Position numbers and translations under genes: made by a program
The notes under the pieces: generated by a model
Databases searched by the model: none
What the model saw: the letters and a program-made list of their open reading frames with translations, nothing else
Told to the model about the DNA's origin: nothing
In this document: positions 41,685 to 50,176 of the stretch, piece by piece
How the letters are laid out: each line of letters opens with the position of its first letter
How positions within the stretch are numbered: the stretch's first letter is position 1
From: Pedobacter mendelii
GTDB taxonomy: Bacteria; Bacteroidota; Bacteroidia; Sphingobacteriales; Sphingobacteriaceae
Assembly: GCF_014635725.1 (NCBI RefSeq)
Contig: NZ_BMDJ01000001.1
Span: 682,001 to 746,000, forward strand
Reading direction: 5' to 3'
Length of the DNA: 64,000 nt

Positions 41685-44126
41685 ATGAAAAATTTTTATA
41701 AAATATTACTAATTATTACTGCCGTTTTCTCTTCATTGAGCATGTTTGCACAAACATCACCAAAACCAAATATTACAGGAATTATCATCGATGAAAATAA
41801 AAAACCAGCCGATTATGTAACCGTTGTGCTTATGAAAGCTGCTGATTCAAGTGTGGTAAAAACAGGCTTTACAGACCAAAATGGAATTTTCGGATTTAAG
41901 GTATCTGTTAAAGGCGATTACTTCTATAAAGCCAGCAATATGGGTTACAAAACAATAAAAAGTAAGATCGAATCACTTGCAGATGTTAACCAAAAAATAG
42001 ATTTTGGTTCTGCACAATTGATTTCTACATCTCAAAACTTAAAGGAGGTAAGCATCGCTATAACTAAACCTTTAATCGAAAGAAAAATGGATAAAGTTGT
42101 TATGAATGTTTCTAGCAGTTCCATCATGACTGGCTCAAATGCACTTGAAGTTTTACAAAAAGCACCTGGTGTTTCAGTGGACCAGAATGATAATATTTCT
42201 ATGCAGGGAAAGCAAGGCGTTTTAATACAACTTGATGGCAAACAAACTTATATGAGCAGCGCAGATGTAGCTAATTTACTTAGAAACATGCAAAGCTCTG
42301 AGATTGAAACTATAGAATTAATAACCAATCCTTCATCAAAATATGATGCAACAGGGAACTCAGGAATCATTAACATCAAAACCAAAAAAAGTAAAAATGG
42401 TGGCACAAATGGAAGTATAAATGCAACAGCAGGTTATGGTAAAAACTTTAGAGGAAACGCTGGTTTAAACTTAAATCACAGAACTCAAAAACTTAATTTT
42501 TTTGGCAATTATAATTACGGTAGAACGGAGCGTGTAAATACGATTTCAATTGATCGTATATCAAACGGAACGCCTGATACTTATTTCATGCAATCGGGTA
42601 TAAGCAGAAGAAAACAACAGAATAATAACTTTAAAGCAGGTGTAGACTATTTTATTGATAAGAAAAATACGATAGGCTTACTTATTAACGGTTTTTTTAA
42701 CAATGGAACGGAATATGCCACAAACAATACTTTTATTGGTCCATCGTTTCAAAAAGTAGATTCTACATTGGCTTCTACAAGTTTGCAAACCAACAAGTAT
42801 AATAACATATCCTATAACCTTAACTATAAATCAGTTTTAGATACTGCCGGTTCTGAAATTTCTGCCGATTTTGATTATTCGAAGTATGATGGTAATGATG
42901 GCTCAGATTACACCAATGATTATATGTTTGCCAACGGGAATAGAATCCGTCCGATTAATTATACCAGGAATAATACGCCATCTAAAATTGATATAAAAGC
43001 TTTTAAGGTAGATTATAATTTTTCGTTAAATAAAACAGTAAAGCTTGAGGCTGGTGTAAAAAGCAGTTGGGTAAAAACCAATAACGATTTGCAGGCAGAA
43101 GAACTTATAAATAACATTTGGCAAAATGATATTCGAAGAAGCAATCAATTTATATATGATGAAAACGTAAATGCAGCCTATACAAACCTGAATAAACAGT
43201 TTAAAAATACAAGTATCCAGCTTGGTTTAAGGGTAGAACAAACCAATTCTAAGGGTAATTTAATTACAACAAATACGATTGTAGAAAGAAGTTACTGGGA
43301 TTTCTTTCCAACATTATTTGTTCAGCAAACTTTAAACAAAAACAATCAGCTAGGTTTTTCTTACAGCCGTAGAATAGACCGCCCTAGTTATGATGCCTTA
43401 AATCCTTTTATTTATTATTTAGACCAATATACCTACAATCAAGGAAATCCGTTTTTGAAACCACAGTACACAAATAATTTAGAATTGAGTTATACTTTTA
43501 TGCAGAAGTATATGCTATCTGTTGGCTATAGCCGTACAAGCGATGTAATTACCGAGGTTTTACTGCCTAATGAAGCTCAAAAAGCATTATATCAAACCAA
43601 TGCTAACCTGGCAAAAAACATTAGCTATAATGCAAATTTGAATATCCCGGTTAAGGTTGCAAAATGGTGGTCGTTGAATAATAATTTAAATGTGTTCTAC
43701 CTAAGTTTCGAAGCACCAGATTTAGCCGGACAAGCACTAAAAACAGGCAAAACATCATTTCAGTTTAAGTCTCAGCAAAGCTTTACCATCGTGAGTGGTT
43801 TCACGGCAGAATTAAATGGCAGTTACGAATCACCATTAGATTATGGCACTTTAAAACTAAAAGAAAGATATTCTATTGATGCTGGTTTGAGTAAATCGCT
43901 AATGAATAAAAAAGCAAGTTTAAAGCTGGCTTTATCAGATATATTTAACACTTATAAAAATAATTTATCGAGTGGTTATCCTGGTTTAAAATACGAGGTT
44001 CGCCAGAAAAACGAAAGCCAGATTGGCCGAATAAGTTTCACTTATCGCTTCGGTAAAAACGAGATAAAACCAGCCCGTCGTCGTTCTACAGGTACAGAAT
44101 CTGAGCAAAACAGGATGAAGAATTAG
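41685..44126 (+). CDS. Outer-membrane beta-barrel protein with carboxypeptidase-like N-domain (OMP_b-brl_3 type)
   Basis: The 813-residue protein has a signal peptide ending in MFAQ, an N-terminal carboxypeptidase regulatory-like domain (NITGIIIDENKKPADYVTVVLM), a plug-like region (VLQKAPGVSVDQNDNISMQGKQGVLIQLDGK), and a long C-terminal barrel of alternating aromatic strands. This is the TonB-dependent-receptor-like outer_membrane_beta-barrel family of Bacteroidota. I see no dedicated TonB box, and no SusD partner follows. Ligand unknown. Its promoter region has an ECF-type site, so it may be a target of the sigma factor at 27.9 kb or of a related one. Confidence 0.85.
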   Translation: MKNFYKILLIITAVFSSLSMFAQTSPKPNITGIIIDENKKPADYVTVVLMKAADSSVVKTGFTDQNGIFGFKVSVKGDYFYKASNMGYKTIKSKIESLADVNQKIDFGSAQLISTSQNLKEVSIAITKPLIERKMDKVVMNVSSSSIMTGSNALEVLQKAPGVSVDQNDNISMQGKQGVLIQLDGKQTYMSSADVANLLRNMQSSEIETIELITNPSSKYDATGNSGIINIKTKKSKNGGTNGSINATAGYGKNFRGNAGLNLNHRTQKLNFFGNYNYGRTERVNTISIDRISNGTPDTYFMQSGISRRKQQNNNFKAGVDYFIDKKNTIGLLINGFFNNGTEYATNNTFIGPSFQKVDSTLASTSLQTNKYNNISYNLNYKSVLDTAGSEISADFDYSKYDGNDGSDYTNDYMFANGNRIRPINYTRNNTPSKIDIKAFKVDYNFSLNKTVKLEAGVKSSWVKTNNDLQAEELINNIWQNDIRRSNQFIYDENVNAAYTNLNKQFKNTSIQLGLRVEQTNSKGNLITTNTIVERSYWDFFPTLFVQQTLNKNNQLGFSYSRRIDRPSYDALNPFIYYLDQYTYNQGNPFLKPQYTNNLELSYTFMQKYMLSVGYSRTSDVITEVLLPNEAQKALYQTNANLAKNISYNANLNIPVKVAKWWSLNNNLNVFYLSFEAPDLAGQALKTGKTSFQFKSQQSFTIVSGFTAELNGSYESPLDYGTLKLKERYSIDAGLSKSLMNKKASLKLALSDIFNTYKNNLSSGYPGLKYEVRQKNESQIGRISFTYRFGKNEIKPARRRSTGTESEQNRMKN

Positions 44127-44185
44127 TGCATTAGTCCGCGGGGCTGAAGCTAGATTGCCATCGAAGTTACTATTTAATAATCTTT

Positions 44186-44395
44186 AGGCTCTCTCAGAAT
44201 TAATTTTGAAGATTTGTTAGCAGAATAATATTTCGAAAAGTCGTCATTCCCGTGAAAAAGGGAATCTTAATGCGATAGAAAGGTTACTAAATAAGTCCAT
44301 ACTAAAGCATTAAGATGCCCAGTCAAGCTGAGCATGACGACACCGCCAAATTTAATTCTTTTACAATTTCTGAATTTGTTATTCTGAGAAAGCCT
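44186..44395. mobile_element. MITE-like element, copy A
   Basis: A 210-bp element with near-perfect terminal inverted repeats (AGGCTCTCTCAGAAT left; right end reverses to AGGCTTTCTCAGAAT, 14 of 15) and an inner nested inverted repeat (CGTCAT...ATCTTAATGC against GCATTAAGAT...ATGACG). It encodes nothing. A second diverged copy lies at 56126-56340; both share a 38-bp identical core. No target duplication was seen. Confidence 0.7.
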
Positions 44396-44673
44396 CATTT
44401 TTATTTTCCAGATTCACGATTTATCTTAAAATAGAATATTTGGTTTTAGTAAGTAAAAATGTCATCTCTACTATAGCGAAGAAACTGTTTAAATCCATTT
44501 ACTTCTGTTACATGTCAGTCTGAGTTTATCGAAGACCTTTTATTGACTGTGCTTCGACAAGCTCTGCATGATAAACTGTAAATTTATTCATTAAATTAAA
44601 AATAGCTTTTAAGAACTCTTCCAAATTAAAAAACTATCAATCAAGATTAAAAATCTCAACAACCCCATAAAAC
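44396..44673. repeat. Intergenic region with REP-like palindrome (44513-44573)
   Basis: A REP-like inverted pair occurs at 44513-44533 and 44553-44573, with arms TGTCAGTCTGAGTTTATCGAA and TTCGACAAGCTCTGCATGATA that pair at about 15 of 21 positions and carry TCGAA cores. The same family appears at 58456-58526. I see no gene in the rest of this stretch. Confidence 0.55.
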
Positions 44674-44702
44674 AAAAAAGGGCGATGTTTCCATCGCCCT
44701 TT
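44674..44702 (-). terminator. Intrinsic terminator after carB
   Basis: AAAGGGCGATG (44677-44687) and CATCGCCCTTT (44692-44702) form an 11-bp perfect stem with a 4-base loop. On the minus strand it is followed by a T-run and lies 4 bases from the carB stop. Confidence 0.9.
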
Positions 44703-44706
44703 GCTA

Positions 44707-47544
44707 TTATTTACTCAAATACATTGATTTATCTTTGTAAAGCTTGCGGAAATATGGGTCTTCCAAATCCTTAATAAAACGAATCGCCTCACCTGTAGAT
44801 TTCATTTCCGGACCTAACTCTTTCGTAACTTCCGGGAATTTCTCGTAAGAGAAAACAGGTTCTTTAATGGCATAACCTTTAAGCTTACGAGTAATTGTGA
44901 AATCTTTCAATTTCGCTACACCTAACATAACTTTCGCTGCAATATTGATGTATGGAACATCGTAAGCTTTCGCGATAAAAGGAACCGTACGTGATGCTCT
45001 TGGGTTTGCCTCGATTACATAAACTTTCTCATCCTTTATGGCAAATTGGATATTCAATAAGCCGATTACATTTAAAGCTTTTGCAATTTTAATAGAATAT
45101 TCTTCCATCGATTTCGTAACAGATTCAGGTAAACTGAATGTTGGTAAAACCGCGAATGAATCTCCAGAGTGAATACCCGCTGGCTCAATATGCTCCATCA
45201 TACCAACAATGTGAACATCATCGCCATCAGAAATTGAATCAGATTCTGCCTCTTCCGCCCTATCTAAAAAATGGTCGATAAGCACTCGGTTGCCTGGTAA
45301 ATCGCCTAATAATTTAACAACCGCTTTTTCAAGGTCTTCATCGTTAATTACTATACTCATTCCCTGTCCTCCTAAAACGTAACTCGGGCGAACCAAAACC
45401 GGATAACCCACTTCATTTGCTACAACAATGGCTTCCTCGGCATTTTCTGCAACACCGTAACGTGGATAAGGAATCTCTAATTCTTTTAATAAATCAGAAA
45501 AACGACCACGGTCTTCGGCAATATCCATGTTCTCAAAAGATGTTCCAATAATTTTGATACCTCTTTCGTTCAATTTCTCTGCCATTTTCAACGCTGTTTG
45601 TCCACCCAATTGAACAATAACGCCCATTGGTTTTTCCAGCTCGATTATCTCACGAACATGTTCCCAGAAAACCGGCTCGAAGTATAATTTATCGGCCATA
45701 TTAAAATCTGTAGAAACTGTTTCAGGATTACAGTTAATCATAATGGCCTCGATACCCGACTCTTTAGCAGCCAATAAACCATGCACACAAGAGTAATCAA
45801 ACTCAATACCCTGACCAATACGATTAGGGCCAGAACCTAAAACGATAACTTTTTTCTTATCAGATGGAATAGATTCATTCTCTTCATCGAAAGATGAGTA
45901 ATAATATGGTGTTTGCGCAGGAAATTCCGCGGCACAAGTATCAACCATTTTATAAACTCTGTTTATGCCCAAAGCTTTACGGCGGTCGTAAACTTCATCT
46001 TCAGTAACATTTCCTAATAGCCATGCTATCTGGATATCAGAGAAACCTTTTTGCTTCAAGGTTATGAAGAAATCCTGCGGAATATTGTTTAATGAATATC
46101 TTTTTAATTCAACTTCCAAAGCAACAAGTTCCTGAATCTGGTTTAAAAACCATTTATCAATTTTGGTTACCTTACGGATAGATTCCAGAGGTACGCCCAT
46201 TGTCATGGCATCTTTTATCAAAAACAAACGATTCCAGGAAGCATGCTCCAAGCCATGCATAATATCTTCTATATTACGAACTTGTCTGCCATCTGCGCCT
46301 AAACCTGCACGGTTTATTTCCAAACTCTGACAAGCTTTTTGCAGTGCTTCGATAAAAGTACGACCAATGGCCATTACTTCACCAACAGATTTCATTTGTA
46401 AGCCCAACTCCATATTTGCTCCTTTAAATTTATCGAAATTCCAGCGAGGAATTTTAACGATAACGTAATCTAAAGTAGGCTCAAAATATGCAGAAGTTGT
46501 TTTTGTAATTTGATTCTCAATTTCATCTAAGTTGTAACCGATAGCAAGTTTTGCTGCAATTTTAGCGATTGGATAACCGGTTGCTTTACTTGCTAATGCT
46601 GATGAACGGGATACTCGAGGGTTAATTTCAATTGCAATAATTTCATCATTAGCAGGATTAACAGAAAACTGAACATTACAACCACCAGCGAAGTTACCTA
46701 TGGCACGCATCATTTTTATTGCCTGGTTGCGCATATCCTGATAACATCTATCAGATAATGTCATTGCCGGCGCAACAGTGATTGAATCGCCGGTATGGAT
46801 ACCCATTGGGTCGAAATTTTCAATCGAACAGATGATAATCACATTATCATTGCTATCTCTCAATAACTCTAACTCGTATTCTTTCCAGCCTAAAACAGCT
46901 TTCTCTACTAAAACTTCGTGCGTTGGAGAAGCCTCTAAACCACGTTTAAGTGCTGCATCGAATTCTTCTTTTTTATGAACAAAACCACCTCCATAACCAC
47001 CTAAAGTATAAGATGGGCGAATTACCAATGGATAACCGATTTCTTGAGCAGCCTCTTTACCTTCTAAAAAGGAATTTGCAATTTTCGACTGCGCTACACC
47101 AACACCAATATCAACCATTAACTGGCGGAAACATTCGCGGTTTTCAGTTTTCTCAATAGCATCAACATCTACTCCTACAACTTTTACTCCGTATTTTTCC
47201 CAAACGCCGCGCTCCTCTGCTTCTTTACAAAGGTTCAAAGCCGTTTGTCCACCCATAGTAGGTAACACGGCATCAATTCTAGGCAAATCAGGAGAATCTA
47301 TATGTTCTTGTAAAATAACTTCAATTGAATCAACAGATAGCGGACGAAGGTATACATGATCCCCAATAACTTTATCCGTCATAATCGTAGCCGGATTCGA
47401 GTTAATAATGGAAACAGTTATTCCTTCTTCTTTTAAGGATAGTGCTGCTTGCGAACCAGAGTAATCAAATTCGCAGGCTTGGCCAATAATAATTGGTCCT
47501 GATCCTATAATCAATACTGAGCGAATGGTGGTGTCTTTAGGCAT
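44707..47544 (-). CDS. carB: Carbamoyl-phosphate synthase large subunit, without regulatory domain
   Basis: CarB makes carbamoyl phosphate from ammonia (delivered by CarA), bicarbonate and two ATP, for arginine and pyrimidine synthesis. The 945-residue protein has both ATP-grasp halves: GSGPIIIGQACEFDYSGSQA at the start of half 1 and GSGPNRIGQGIEFDYSCVHG at the start of half 2, with GGQTALN and GGQTALK in each. It stops at about residue 945, whereas the E. coli protein (1073) has a further methylglyoxal-synthase-like allosteric domain. Short CarB proteins occur elsewhere in Bacteroidota. carA is not adjacent here. Confidence 0.95.
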   Translation of the reverse strand: MPKDTTIRSVLIIGSGPIIIGQACEFDYSGSQAALSLKEEGITVSIINSNPATIMTDKVIGDHVYLRPLSVDSIEVILQEHIDSPDLPRIDAVLPTMGGQTALNLCKEAEERGVWEKYGVKVVGVDVDAIEKTENRECFRQLMVDIGVGVAQSKIANSFLEGKEAAQEIGYPLVIRPSYTLGGYGGGFVHKKEEFDAALKRGLEASPTHEVLVEKAVLGWKEYELELLRDSNDNVIIICSIENFDPMGIHTGDSITVAPAMTLSDRCYQDMRNQAIKMMRAIGNFAGGCNVQFSVNPANDEIIAIEINPRVSRSSALASKATGYPIAKIAAKLAIGYNLDEIENQITKTTSAYFEPTLDYVIVKIPRWNFDKFKGANMELGLQMKSVGEVMAIGRTFIEALQKACQSLEINRAGLGADGRQVRNIEDIMHGLEHASWNRLFLIKDAMTMGVPLESIRKVTKIDKWFLNQIQELVALEVELKRYSLNNIPQDFFITLKQKGFSDIQIAWLLGNVTEDEVYDRRKALGINRVYKMVDTCAAEFPAQTPYYYSSFDEENESIPSDKKKVIVLGSGPNRIGQGIEFDYSCVHGLLAAKESGIEAIMINCNPETVSTDFNMADKLYFEPVFWEHVREIIELEKPMGVIVQLGGQTALKMAEKLNERGIKIIGTSFENMDIAEDRGRFSDLLKELEIPYPRYGVAENAEEAIVVANEVGYPVLVRPSYVLGGQGMSIVINDEDLEKAVVKLLGDLPGNRVLIDHFLDRAEEAESDSISDGDDVHIVGMMEHIEPAGIHSGDSFAVLPTFSLPESVTKSMEEYSIKIAKALNVIGLLNIQFAIKDEKVYVIEANPRASRTVPFIAKAYDVPYINIAAKVMLGVAKLKDFTITRKLKGYAIKEPVFSYEKFPEVTKELGPEMKSTGEAIRFIKDLEDPYFRKLYKDKSMYLSK

Positions 47545-47582
47545 GATAAAGCTTAATACAATAATAAATTTCTAAAGTGTAA

Positions 47583-47665
47583 GTTCTTGTAAGAACCATG
47601 AAGCAAGAAGGTTTTTTGCTTTTATAAGAAGAAAATCCCAACTGTTCTGTCGGGATGCAAAGATA
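47583..47665 (-). promoter_or_regulatory. carB leader with -7 box and short hairpins
   Basis: On the minus strand TATCTTTG (47658-47665) matches TAnnTTTG. Between it and carB are three short inverted repeats: ATCCC...GGGAT (47635-47656, partly at the predicted start site), AAGCAA...TTGCTT (47601-47621) and GTTCTTGTAAGAAC (47583-47596). This suggests a structured 5' end, but the first hairpin overlaps the expected start site, so part may be a DNA-level feature. Confidence 0.4.
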
Positions 47666-47689
47666 CACGTTTCGAAGTATTTTAAGCCG

Positions 47690-47727
47690 ATTTTTTAAAA
47701 AATAAAAAAGAGGATTTATTATCCCCT
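47690..47727 (-). terminator. Intrinsic terminator of the small beta-sandwich protein gene
   Basis: On the minus strand AGGGGAT (from 47727) pairs with ATCCTCT (to 47709), a 7-bp stem including one G-T pair, followed by a long T-rich run. It lies 27 bases after the stop of the gene at 47754-48074. Confidence 0.7.
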
Positions 47728-47753
47728 CCTTTTAAATTTTTCTTTTGTAAAAA

Positions 47754-48074
47754 CTATTGCTGCTGCAATTTTATTTCGCCTAAATCTGTTGAAGCGCTAT
47801 CTTTTACTGCAACGTTCTCAATGGTTGCATCTTTATAAGGCGCATTGCCTTTAATCCAAACTTTATAAACACCCTCTTTGAGGTTAACAAAAGTGAATGT
47901 TCCATTACTCATTTCTGCCCTAAGTGTATCCGTTCCTGCAACCAGGGCAACAGCAGATGCACCTTCTGGTGGTGTAATTTTACCAGTAATACCACCAAGT
48001 CGGATATTTGTGAATGAGACCACTATAAGTGAAATCATTACCATTGTAATCAGTATTATATTAAACTTTTTCAT
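47754..48074 (-). CDS. Exported small carboxypeptidase-regulatory-like (beta-sandwich) protein
   Basis: The 106-residue protein has an N-terminal signal or anchor helix (IILITMVMISLIVVSFTNI) and a domain with GGITGKITPPEGASAVALVAGTDTLRAEMSNGTFTFVNLKEGVYKVWIKG. The GKI-x-P then G-x-F-x-F-x-N-L-x-x-G-x-Y pattern is the CarboxypepD_reg-like fold. Role unknown; probably periplasmic or surface-anchored. It stands alone with its own terminator upstream of carB. Confidence 0.75.
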   Translation of the reverse strand: MKKFNIILITMVMISLIVVSFTNIRLGGITGKITPPEGASAVALVAGTDTLRAEMSNGTFTFVNLKEGVYKVWIKGNAPYKDATIENVAVKDSASTDLGEIKLQQQ

Positions 48075-48242
48075 AACACAATATATTTTGATTGATAAAT
48101 TTAAAAACTATTATTATGCGAACGTTAAATAGTGTTAAATATAAACCCTTAAAACGAGACAAAGTTTGATAAAATGAACATTTATTTAAAGATTGTACTA
48201 CATGATGGACAATAAAACATACATAATAAAAGCATTTAGGCC

Positions 48243-48250
48243 TACATTTG
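48243..48250 (+). promoter_or_regulatory. -7 box of the pnuC leader RNA
   Basis: TACATTTG matches TAnnTTTG. It lies 284 bases before the pnuC start codon, defining a long leader. Confidence 0.45.
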
Positions 48251-48255
48251 ACATA

Positions 48256-48491
48256 GAAAAGGGTTTGTCTCCCTTAAATTTTGCTCAGTGGTCATGTTTA
48301 CGTCACGAAATCGTTATGATCGAATCATTGGCAATAATGTTGTAATAAGCTGAACGTATTTGCGTTTTGTAAATACTTTAGTTCAATCTAAAGCTTCCTC
48401 GCGGAGTAGTTAACCGCAATGAGGATTTCTTCATAAATAGTTTGTTTGGTTTATTATCCGGTCAGAGGAGCCCTCCTCGACCGGATTTTTT
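48256..48491 (+). ncRNA. Structured leader with intrinsic terminator upstream of pnuC (candidate attenuator)
   Basis: Between a -7 box and the gene are a perfect 6-bp hairpin (CTTTAG 48376-48381, CTAAAG 48388-48393), a second stem (TCCTC-GCGG 48396-48404 with CCGC 48414-48417 and GAGGA 48421-48425), and a very strong terminator (ATCCGGTC-GAGGAG, CTCCTC-GACCGGAT, 48456-48486, then Ts). The TCCTC and GAGGA arms of the second stem can also pair with the GAGGAG and CTCCTC arms of the terminator, so the structures are mutually exclusive on paper. It could instead be a separate small RNA. It is not a THI-box, and I recognise no named riboswitch. Confidence 0.5.
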
Positions 48492-48526
48492 CTTTAATCA
48501 CCTTTTTGTTTCTATTTTTGAATACA

Positions 48527-49144
48527 ATGATATTAACAGCAAGCTCTTTTCTGGAATTTTTAATCAACCAATTCGAACACACCTCATGGCTCGAATGGAT
48601 AGCAGTTATTACGGGGTTTATTTGTATTTATTTAGCAGCAAAAGAAAGCATCTGGAACTGGCCTATATCATTAATTAGCGTAACTGCCTACGGTTTTCTG
48701 TTTTTTAAAGAAGCCATGTATGGCGATATGACACTTCAACTATACTTCCTTTTTACAGGGTTTTATGGCTGGTATTTTTGGTTAAGCAAGAAAACAGAAG
48801 CGAACAAACCTATAACTTTATTAACAAGAAAAGGGTGGAGTATTGCAATTGCTTCTATAGTTATTTTAAGTTTATTATTAGGTTGGTTTATGGCAAAATA
48901 CACCAACAGTACTGTGCCATATGCTGATGGTTTTTGTACATCGGTAAGTTTTATTGCTCAAATTTTACTAACCAGAAAAGTTCTTCAAAATTGGTTATTG
49001 TGGGTTTTTGCAGATATCTGCTATGTACCCTTATTTATTTACAAGCATTTAAATTTAAGTGCCATTTTGTATTTTGTGCTCATCGCAATTGCCTATAAAG
49101 GTTATTTAGATTGGAAAAAAACTTGCCATGAACAAATCAATTAA
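48527..49144 (+). CDS. pnuC: PnuC-family nicotinamide riboside (or thiamine) transporter
   Basis: The 205-residue protein has seven hydrophobic segments and PnuC features: SWLEWIAVITGFICIYLAAKESIWNWPISLI and the later LYFLFTGFYGWYFWLSKK (W-x-x-W-x-F cores). The start is ATG 48527; the open frame extends upstream through the terminator, which is not plausible as coding. PnuC moves nicotinamide riboside; PnuT relatives move thiamine. Because the next gene is a NadR-like kinase overlapping it by 17 bases, nicotinamide riboside is more likely, but the thiamine genes downstream keep PnuT possible. Confidence 0.82.
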   Translation: MILTASSFLEFLINQFEHTSWLEWIAVITGFICIYLAAKESIWNWPISLISVTAYGFLFFKEAMYGDMTLQLYFLFTGFYGWYFWLSKKTEANKPITLLTRKGWSIAIASIVILSLLLGWFMAKYTNSTVPYADGFCTSVSFIAQILLTRKVLQNWLLWVFADICYVPLFIYKHLNLSAILYFVLIAIAYKGYLDWKKTCHEQIN

Positions 49145-49658
49145 AAAAATAGCAATTGTTGGACCTGAAAGTACAGGCAAATCTACCATGTCTCAGCTTT
49201 TGGCCAAATATTATAAAGTTTCGTGGGTACCCGAATATGCCCGTTATTATTGCGAAAATTTAGTAGCGCCATACACACTGCAAGATGAAGTGAATATGTA
49301 TTATGGGCAGATTGCTTTAGAAGATGCAATTTTAGTTACTACACAAAATGATTTAATTATTTGCGATACAACATTTGTAACCGTAAAAATCTGGAGTGAT
49401 GAAATGCTTGGAGAAACCCCGCAAATTGTTTTAGATGCGCTACCCAAAAGACCATACGATCTCTATCTTTTAATGGATATTGATTTACCCTGGCAAGATG
49501 ATCCTCTACGAGATTTCCCAAATCAAAGAGAATATTTTATAGAGGTTTGGCACAAAGAGTTAAAAGCCTTAAATGCGAATTATAAAGTGATAAGCGGTTT
49601 GGGTGATGTTCGTGTACAACATGCAATAGCAGCAATTAATGAGTTTTTGGCTCTATAA
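49128..49658 (+). CDS. nadR: NadR-like ribosylnicotinamide kinase-type ATPase
   Basis: The 176-residue protein is a P-loop kinase with Walker A GPESTGKST (residues 12-20), a Walker-B-like LIICDTTF and the segment VPEYARYYCENL that matches the nucleoside-binding part of the NadR kinase domain. It lacks the N-terminal nucleotidyltransferase domain of full NadR, so it would phosphorylate nicotinamide riboside to NMN but not make NAD. Its start overlaps pnuC by 17 bases, so uptake and trapping are likely coupled. Confidence 0.82.
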   Translation: MNKSIKKIAIVGPESTGKSTMSQLLAKYYKVSWVPEYARYYCENLVAPYTLQDEVNMYYGQIALEDAILVTTQNDLIICDTTFVTVKIWSDEMLGETPQIVLDALPKRPYDLYLLMDIDLPWQDDPLRDFPNQREYFIEVWHKELKALNANYKVISGLGDVRVQHAIAAINEFLAL

Positions 49659-49717
49659 TTTTTTTTGGAAAGCAATTGCAGTAATTCTTATTAAAGTTTC
49701 TTCCCGCCCCCGCTTTT

Positions 49718-49839
49718 GCCCCAATGAAAAAATTGGTGGCATCTCGCTTTGGTCGGGTTTATGTAGCTAAAATAGCAGTACTATTTGGGGTAAAATAAAC
49801 CCGATTGAAACGGAAAACAAAAGCTTTTTCTGCTTTTTT
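49718..49839 (+). ncRNA. Structured intergenic element, possible small RNA or repeat
   Basis: Three ordered hairpins lie here: a stem GCCCCAAT...ATTGGTGGC (49718-49740, one bulge), a perfect 10-bp stem TCGGGTTTAT...ATAAACCCGA (49753-49804) that encloses a small AATAG...CTATT hairpin (49771-49785), and AAAAGC...GCTTTT followed by seven Ts (about 49819-49840). The order resembles a short non-coding RNA with its own terminator, or a 3' leader of nadR. No promoter was identified. Confidence 0.4.
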
Positions 49840-49884
49840 TCAAGTATAAAGCGGGACATAAATTCACCGATAAATGTACAAAAC

Positions 49885-49907
49885 TGCTTTTTTAAAATAA
49901 AAAAGCA
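49885..49907 (+). terminator. Terminator upstream of the TPP riboswitch
   Basis: TGCTTTTTT (49885-49893) and AAAAAAGCA (49899-49907) form a 9-bp stem, with a T-run on both strands. It separates the nadR transcript from the riboswitch promoter. Confidence 0.55.
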
Positions 49908-49945
49908 TCAATATATTTTTTCTGCTGTATTGTTAAAATATTTTC

Positions 49946-49953
49946 TACATTTG
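49946..49953 (+). promoter_or_regulatory. -7 box of the TPP riboswitch transcript
   Basis: TACATTTG matches TAnnTTTG. A TTG at 49930-49932 lies 13 bases upstream, shorter than ideal. The expected start, near 49959, is just before the aptamer at 49963. Confidence 0.5.
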
Positions 49954-49962
49954 CCACATCAT

Positions 49963-50176
49963 TAGGGGTGCCTTGTTTGTTATAAACACAAAAACGGGCT
50001 GAGATCATACCCATTTTACGGTGAAAGGTAAAAGGTGAAAGGTAAAAGGTTCTGCAAATTGCAAAAACCCTAAGCCCTAACCCTCAAAACCCTAAACCTT
50101 AAATGCACCTGATCCGGGTAATGCCGGCGTAGGGATTGGAGTTATGGAAGTTTAACTGAAATCGGGAGTACCCCTA
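49963..50176 (+). promoter_or_regulatory. TPP (THI-box) riboswitch with enlarged P3 region, controlling a TonB receptor
   Basis: The core elements are all here in order: GGGGTGCC (49965-49972), CTGAGA (49999-50004), ATACCC (50007-50012), ACCTGAT (50107-50113), a CCGG-x6-CCGG stem and CGTAGGGA (50128-50135). The part between ATACCC and ACCTGAT is 94 nt instead of the usual few. Downstream, the loop of a hairpin (ATCGGGA...TTTCCGAT, 50161-50184) contains ACCCCTA (50170-50176), complementary to TAGGGGT at the 5' end of the aptamer (49963-49969), so it can serve as an expression platform. The receptor start follows at 50209. Confidence 0.9.
50020..50099 (+). repeat. GGTRAAA heptamer array with opposed CCC-rich strand inside the riboswitch
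   Basis: Five GGT triplets at exact 7-base spacing (50020, 50027, 50034, 50041, 50048) are separated by GAAA or AAAA. They are followed by a turn (TTCTGCAAATTGCAA) and five ACC/CCC triplets (50067-50098), so the two halves can pair triplet by triplet as a ladder. The CCC runs at 50068, 50075, 50081 and 50090 make a four-run motif with loops of 4, 3 and 6 (G-quadruplex motif on the template strand). Confidence 0.7.

Noticed and set aside
48446..48526. Upstream extension of the pnuC open frame
   Set aside because: It begins with a non-ATG codon and runs through the strong terminator; ATG 48527 is the natural start.
50060..50100. Telomere-like CCCTAA repeats
   Set aside because: Only three or four imperfect units; better explained as the strand opposing the GGTRAAA array in the riboswitch.
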